Positions 15,106 to 16,477 of a stretch of DNA of 16,477 nt are shown piece after piece. The stretch comes from Flavobacteriales bacterium (GTDB lineage: Bacteria; Bacteroidota; Bacteroidia; Flavobacteriales_D; Parvicellaceae). The notes beneath the pieces are model-generated. The model did no database searches. It was not told the origin of the DNA and saw nothing but the letters and a program-made list of their open reading frames with translations. The stretch's first letter is position 1. Each line of letters starts with the position of its first letter. The translations under genes were made by a program, and so were the position numbers. The stretch spans positions 23,393-39,869 of the forward strand of contig JALWSJ010000378.1 in the NCBI GenBank assembly GCA_026993705.1, written 5' to 3'.

Positions 15106-16132
15106 TTTCTACTATTTTTCGATGTTCCAACTTTCTTTGCGAAAGTGAATTTTTTCCTTTAACTTGTTCTTCGAGGTAATCAATAATATTTTTTTGAATT
15201 TTCACTTTATAGAGTTTATTTATATCTCCAATGCCACCGGGACTCAATACATTAACCTCTATTAATTTTCCTCCTATAATATCCAACCCAGAAAAATAAA
15301 TTCCATCAGCAACTAATTTCTTTCCTATTTTTCTACAAAGTTGTTTTTCAGCCTTCGATAAAATATGTTTTGTAACGCTTCCACCCGCCGAAAGGTTTGA
15401 ACGAGCATCACCTTCTGCGGGGACTCTTCGTATCGCACCAATAGGCTCATCATGCAACATTAAAACTCTAACATCACCTTTTTCTGCTCCATCTACATAG
15501 TCTTGTAGAATAACATAATTAGACTGTTTCCCTTCTTGACCGCTAATATAGAAATCTAATAAAGAATTAATATTCTGCATCGCACTCTTTTCCAACACAA
15601 TAACACCTTTACCTCCATATCCGTTGAGGGGCTTTAAAATCATTTTCCCTGTGTTGTTTTCTTTTATGATTTCCTTTAGATATTCCTTATTTTTGGAAAC
15701 ATAAGTTTTAGGAATTATTTCATTCTTAGGGTCATAATATGAAGCCGTATATATCTTGTTATTAGCCTCACGCAACCCTCTGATGCTATTGATAAGAAAA
15801 ACATCGTTTTTTATTGAATCTAAGAAATTCAGCACCAAAGAATCCATTGGAGGATCCGAACGCATAAAAATAACATCAAAACCACCTAGAGGGAGCATTT
15901 TCTCATTGATAACAGCATGCTTATAAAAACTAGATAAATTAGCCTTAACTTCTTGTCCTCTTTTAAAAACTTTACATTGTGCCATCGTAAGGCTATCACG
16001 AATAGTGAGGTTAGAAGGGGTTGCCATAGCGACAGTATGTCCTCTACGAACACACTCGTGAATTAGAATTAGGGTAGAGTCTTTTTTAGGGTCAACCTCT
16101 TCCCACGGATACATGATAAAACAAATTTTCAT
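15098..16132 (-). CDS. GshB-like ATP-grasp ligase
   Basis: A 344-residue cytoplasmic ligase with the order of prokaryotic glutathione synthetase: pre-ATP-grasp domain (about 1-120) with FMRSDPPMD (89-97), then the ATP-grasp fold with ILKPLNGYGGKGV (165-177), QDYVDGAEKGDVRVLM (210-225), the glycine-rich NLSAGGSV (246-253) and the metal-binding end GLDIIGGKLIEVNVLSPGGI (282-301; D284, E292, N294). True GshB usually reads EINVTSPTC at this last site; here T is L and the last residues are GG, so the acceptor may differ from glycine or gamma-glutamylcysteine. No gshA is in the window. It likely forms an amide bond using ATP, its product being handled by the fused amidohydrolase-peptidase whose gene overlaps it. 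It is the first gene of the leftward operon. Confidence 0.9.
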   Translation of the reverse strand: MKICFIMYPWEEVDPKKDSTLILIHECVRRGHTVAMATPSNLTIRDSLTMAQCKVFKRGQEVKANLSSFYKHAVINEKMLPLGGFDVIFMRSDPPMDSLVLNFLDSIKNDVFLINSIRGLREANNKIYTASYYDPKNEIIPKTYVSKNKEYLKEIIKENNTGKMILKPLNGYGGKGVIVLEKSAMQNINSLLDFYISGQEGKQSNYVILQDYVDGAEKGDVRVLMLHDEPIGAIRRVPAEGDARSNLSAGGSVTKHILSKAEKQLCRKIGKKLVADGIYFSGLDIIGGKLIEVNVLSPGGIGDINKLYKVKIQKNIIDYLEEQVKGKNSLSQRKLEHRKIVENA

Positions 16133-16372
16133 TAATTTCTAAGGTTTTACAGTTATAAAATCTGACATTGTAGAAAGTTAAACCGTGATATTTAACTTCA
16201 ATCAAAATCTAATTGTGCATTTGTAGTTGTAAAACTAAACTAAATTGTAAAAAAACAAAACACAAAGAATGAAAAAAGTTAATATTTTGTGAATTTTAGT
16301 TCAAAACCATTAAAAACAAATGAGTTAATAAAGAAAACACCTTAAACTTTTGGGACGTTCCACTTTGTCAAA
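16133..16372 (-). promoter_or_regulatory. Leader and promoter region of the ATP-grasp operon
   Basis: About 240 A+T-rich bases between the ATP-grasp start and the terminator of the next gene, both on the - strand. A promoter for the operon is expected here, but I find no exact TAnnTTTG on the - strand. The only ordered element I see is the inverted repeat at 16175-16198. The only reading frame starting in it on the + strand (near 16269) stops after seven codons. Confidence 0.4.
16175..16198. promoter_or_regulatory. 8-8-8 inverted repeat upstream of the ATP-grasp gene
   Basis: AAGTTAAA (16175-16182) and TTTAACTT (16191-16198) are perfect inverted arms around an 8-base spacer. They lie about 43-66 bp upstream of the start codon, where an operator would be expected. 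Whether a regulator binds here, such as the response regulator of the same operon, is conjecture; OmpR-family proteins more often bind direct repeats. Confidence 0.35.
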
Positions 16373-16404
16373 AACAAAAACGCCCCACCAAAAGGTGGGG
16401 CGTT
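16370..16404 (-). terminator. Strong terminator of the gene at the right edge
   Basis: Perfect 11-bp stem AACGCCCCACC (16379-16389) with GGTGGGGCGTT (16394-16404) and an AAAA loop. On the - strand it is followed by TTTTTGTTTTTG, a good U tract. It lies about 30 bases beyond the stop codon of the partial gene at 16437 and separates it from the ATP-grasp operon. Confidence 0.88.
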
Positions 16405-16436
16405 CTGCCTAAAACTACTACACACACTACATTGTC

Positions 16437-16477
16437 TTATTTAGCAACGTTAGCTTCTTTATTACTATTAGTAAGGT
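16437..16477 (-). CDS. C-terminal end of an unidentified gene (partial)
   Basis: The - strand reads the last codons of a frame ending LTNSNKEANVAK and a TAA stop at 16437-16439; the rest lies outside the window. The strong terminator just behind it supports a real, probably well-expressed gene. The 12 residues are polar and lysine-rich and do not allow a family to be named. Confidence 0.5.
   Translation of the reverse strand, partial: LTNSNKEANVAK

Noticed and set aside
15098..16132. Naming the ATP-grasp gene gshB, a true glutathione synthetase
   Set aside because: The fold matches, but the acceptor-end motif differs from EINVTSPTC, no gshA is present in the window, and the partner gene points to another product.

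Overview
This window looks like chromosomal DNA from a Bacteroidota bacterium, most likely of the order Flavobacteriales. The evidence is high A+T content, start codons without clear Shine-Dalgarno sequences, promoter-like TAnnTTTG motifs, a CcoN-CcoO fusion and family types common in that group (WG-repeat protein, DUF3108, GshB-like ATP-grasp). No rRNA, tRNA, CRISPR array or transposase gene was seen. Species cannot be assigned from sequence alone.

Left part (1-2430): a secreted WG-repeat protein gene sits between two inverted copies of a structured repeat of about 140-160 bp. Middle part (2346-8891): a nearly complete cbb3 cytochrome oxidase cluster on the + strand. It reads ccoS, fused ccoNO, ccoQ, ccoP, a terminator, a second promoter region, then ccoG, ccoH and a SafE/TauE-like membrane protein. 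A CRP/FNR-type palindrome lies about 60 bp upstream of the likely start of transcription of the first unit, which suggests oxygen- or redox-responsive control. CcoP carries an extra N-terminal cytochrome c domain behind a signal peptide. The copper ATPase gene ccoI is not in the window.

Next (8904-9329) come two more copies of the structured repeat, facing each other around a perfect CATAGC-TGGT-GCTATG apex, so that about 425 bp form one large imperfect inverted repeat. Then follows feoB (ferrous iron transport), starting at TTG and without an adjacent feoA.

Right part (11520-16132, all - strand, transcribed leftwards): a GshB-like ATP-grasp ligase overlaps by 8 bp a two-domain protein joining an N-formylglutamate-amidohydrolase-like domain to a DUF1704/MATCAP-like metallopeptidase with HExxxH and QEGLA motifs. 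Seven bases on comes an OmpR-family response regulator without its kinase, then a DUF3108 protein. The ligase, amidohydrolase and peptidase together suggest an uncharacterised route that makes or trims an amide-linked small molecule or peptide. The far right edge holds the last codons of another - strand gene and its strong terminator.

The two points most worth follow-up are the structured repeat family, whose stems change sequence while keeping pairing and whose loop is conserved between two copies, and the ligase/amidohydrolase-peptidase/regulator operon.
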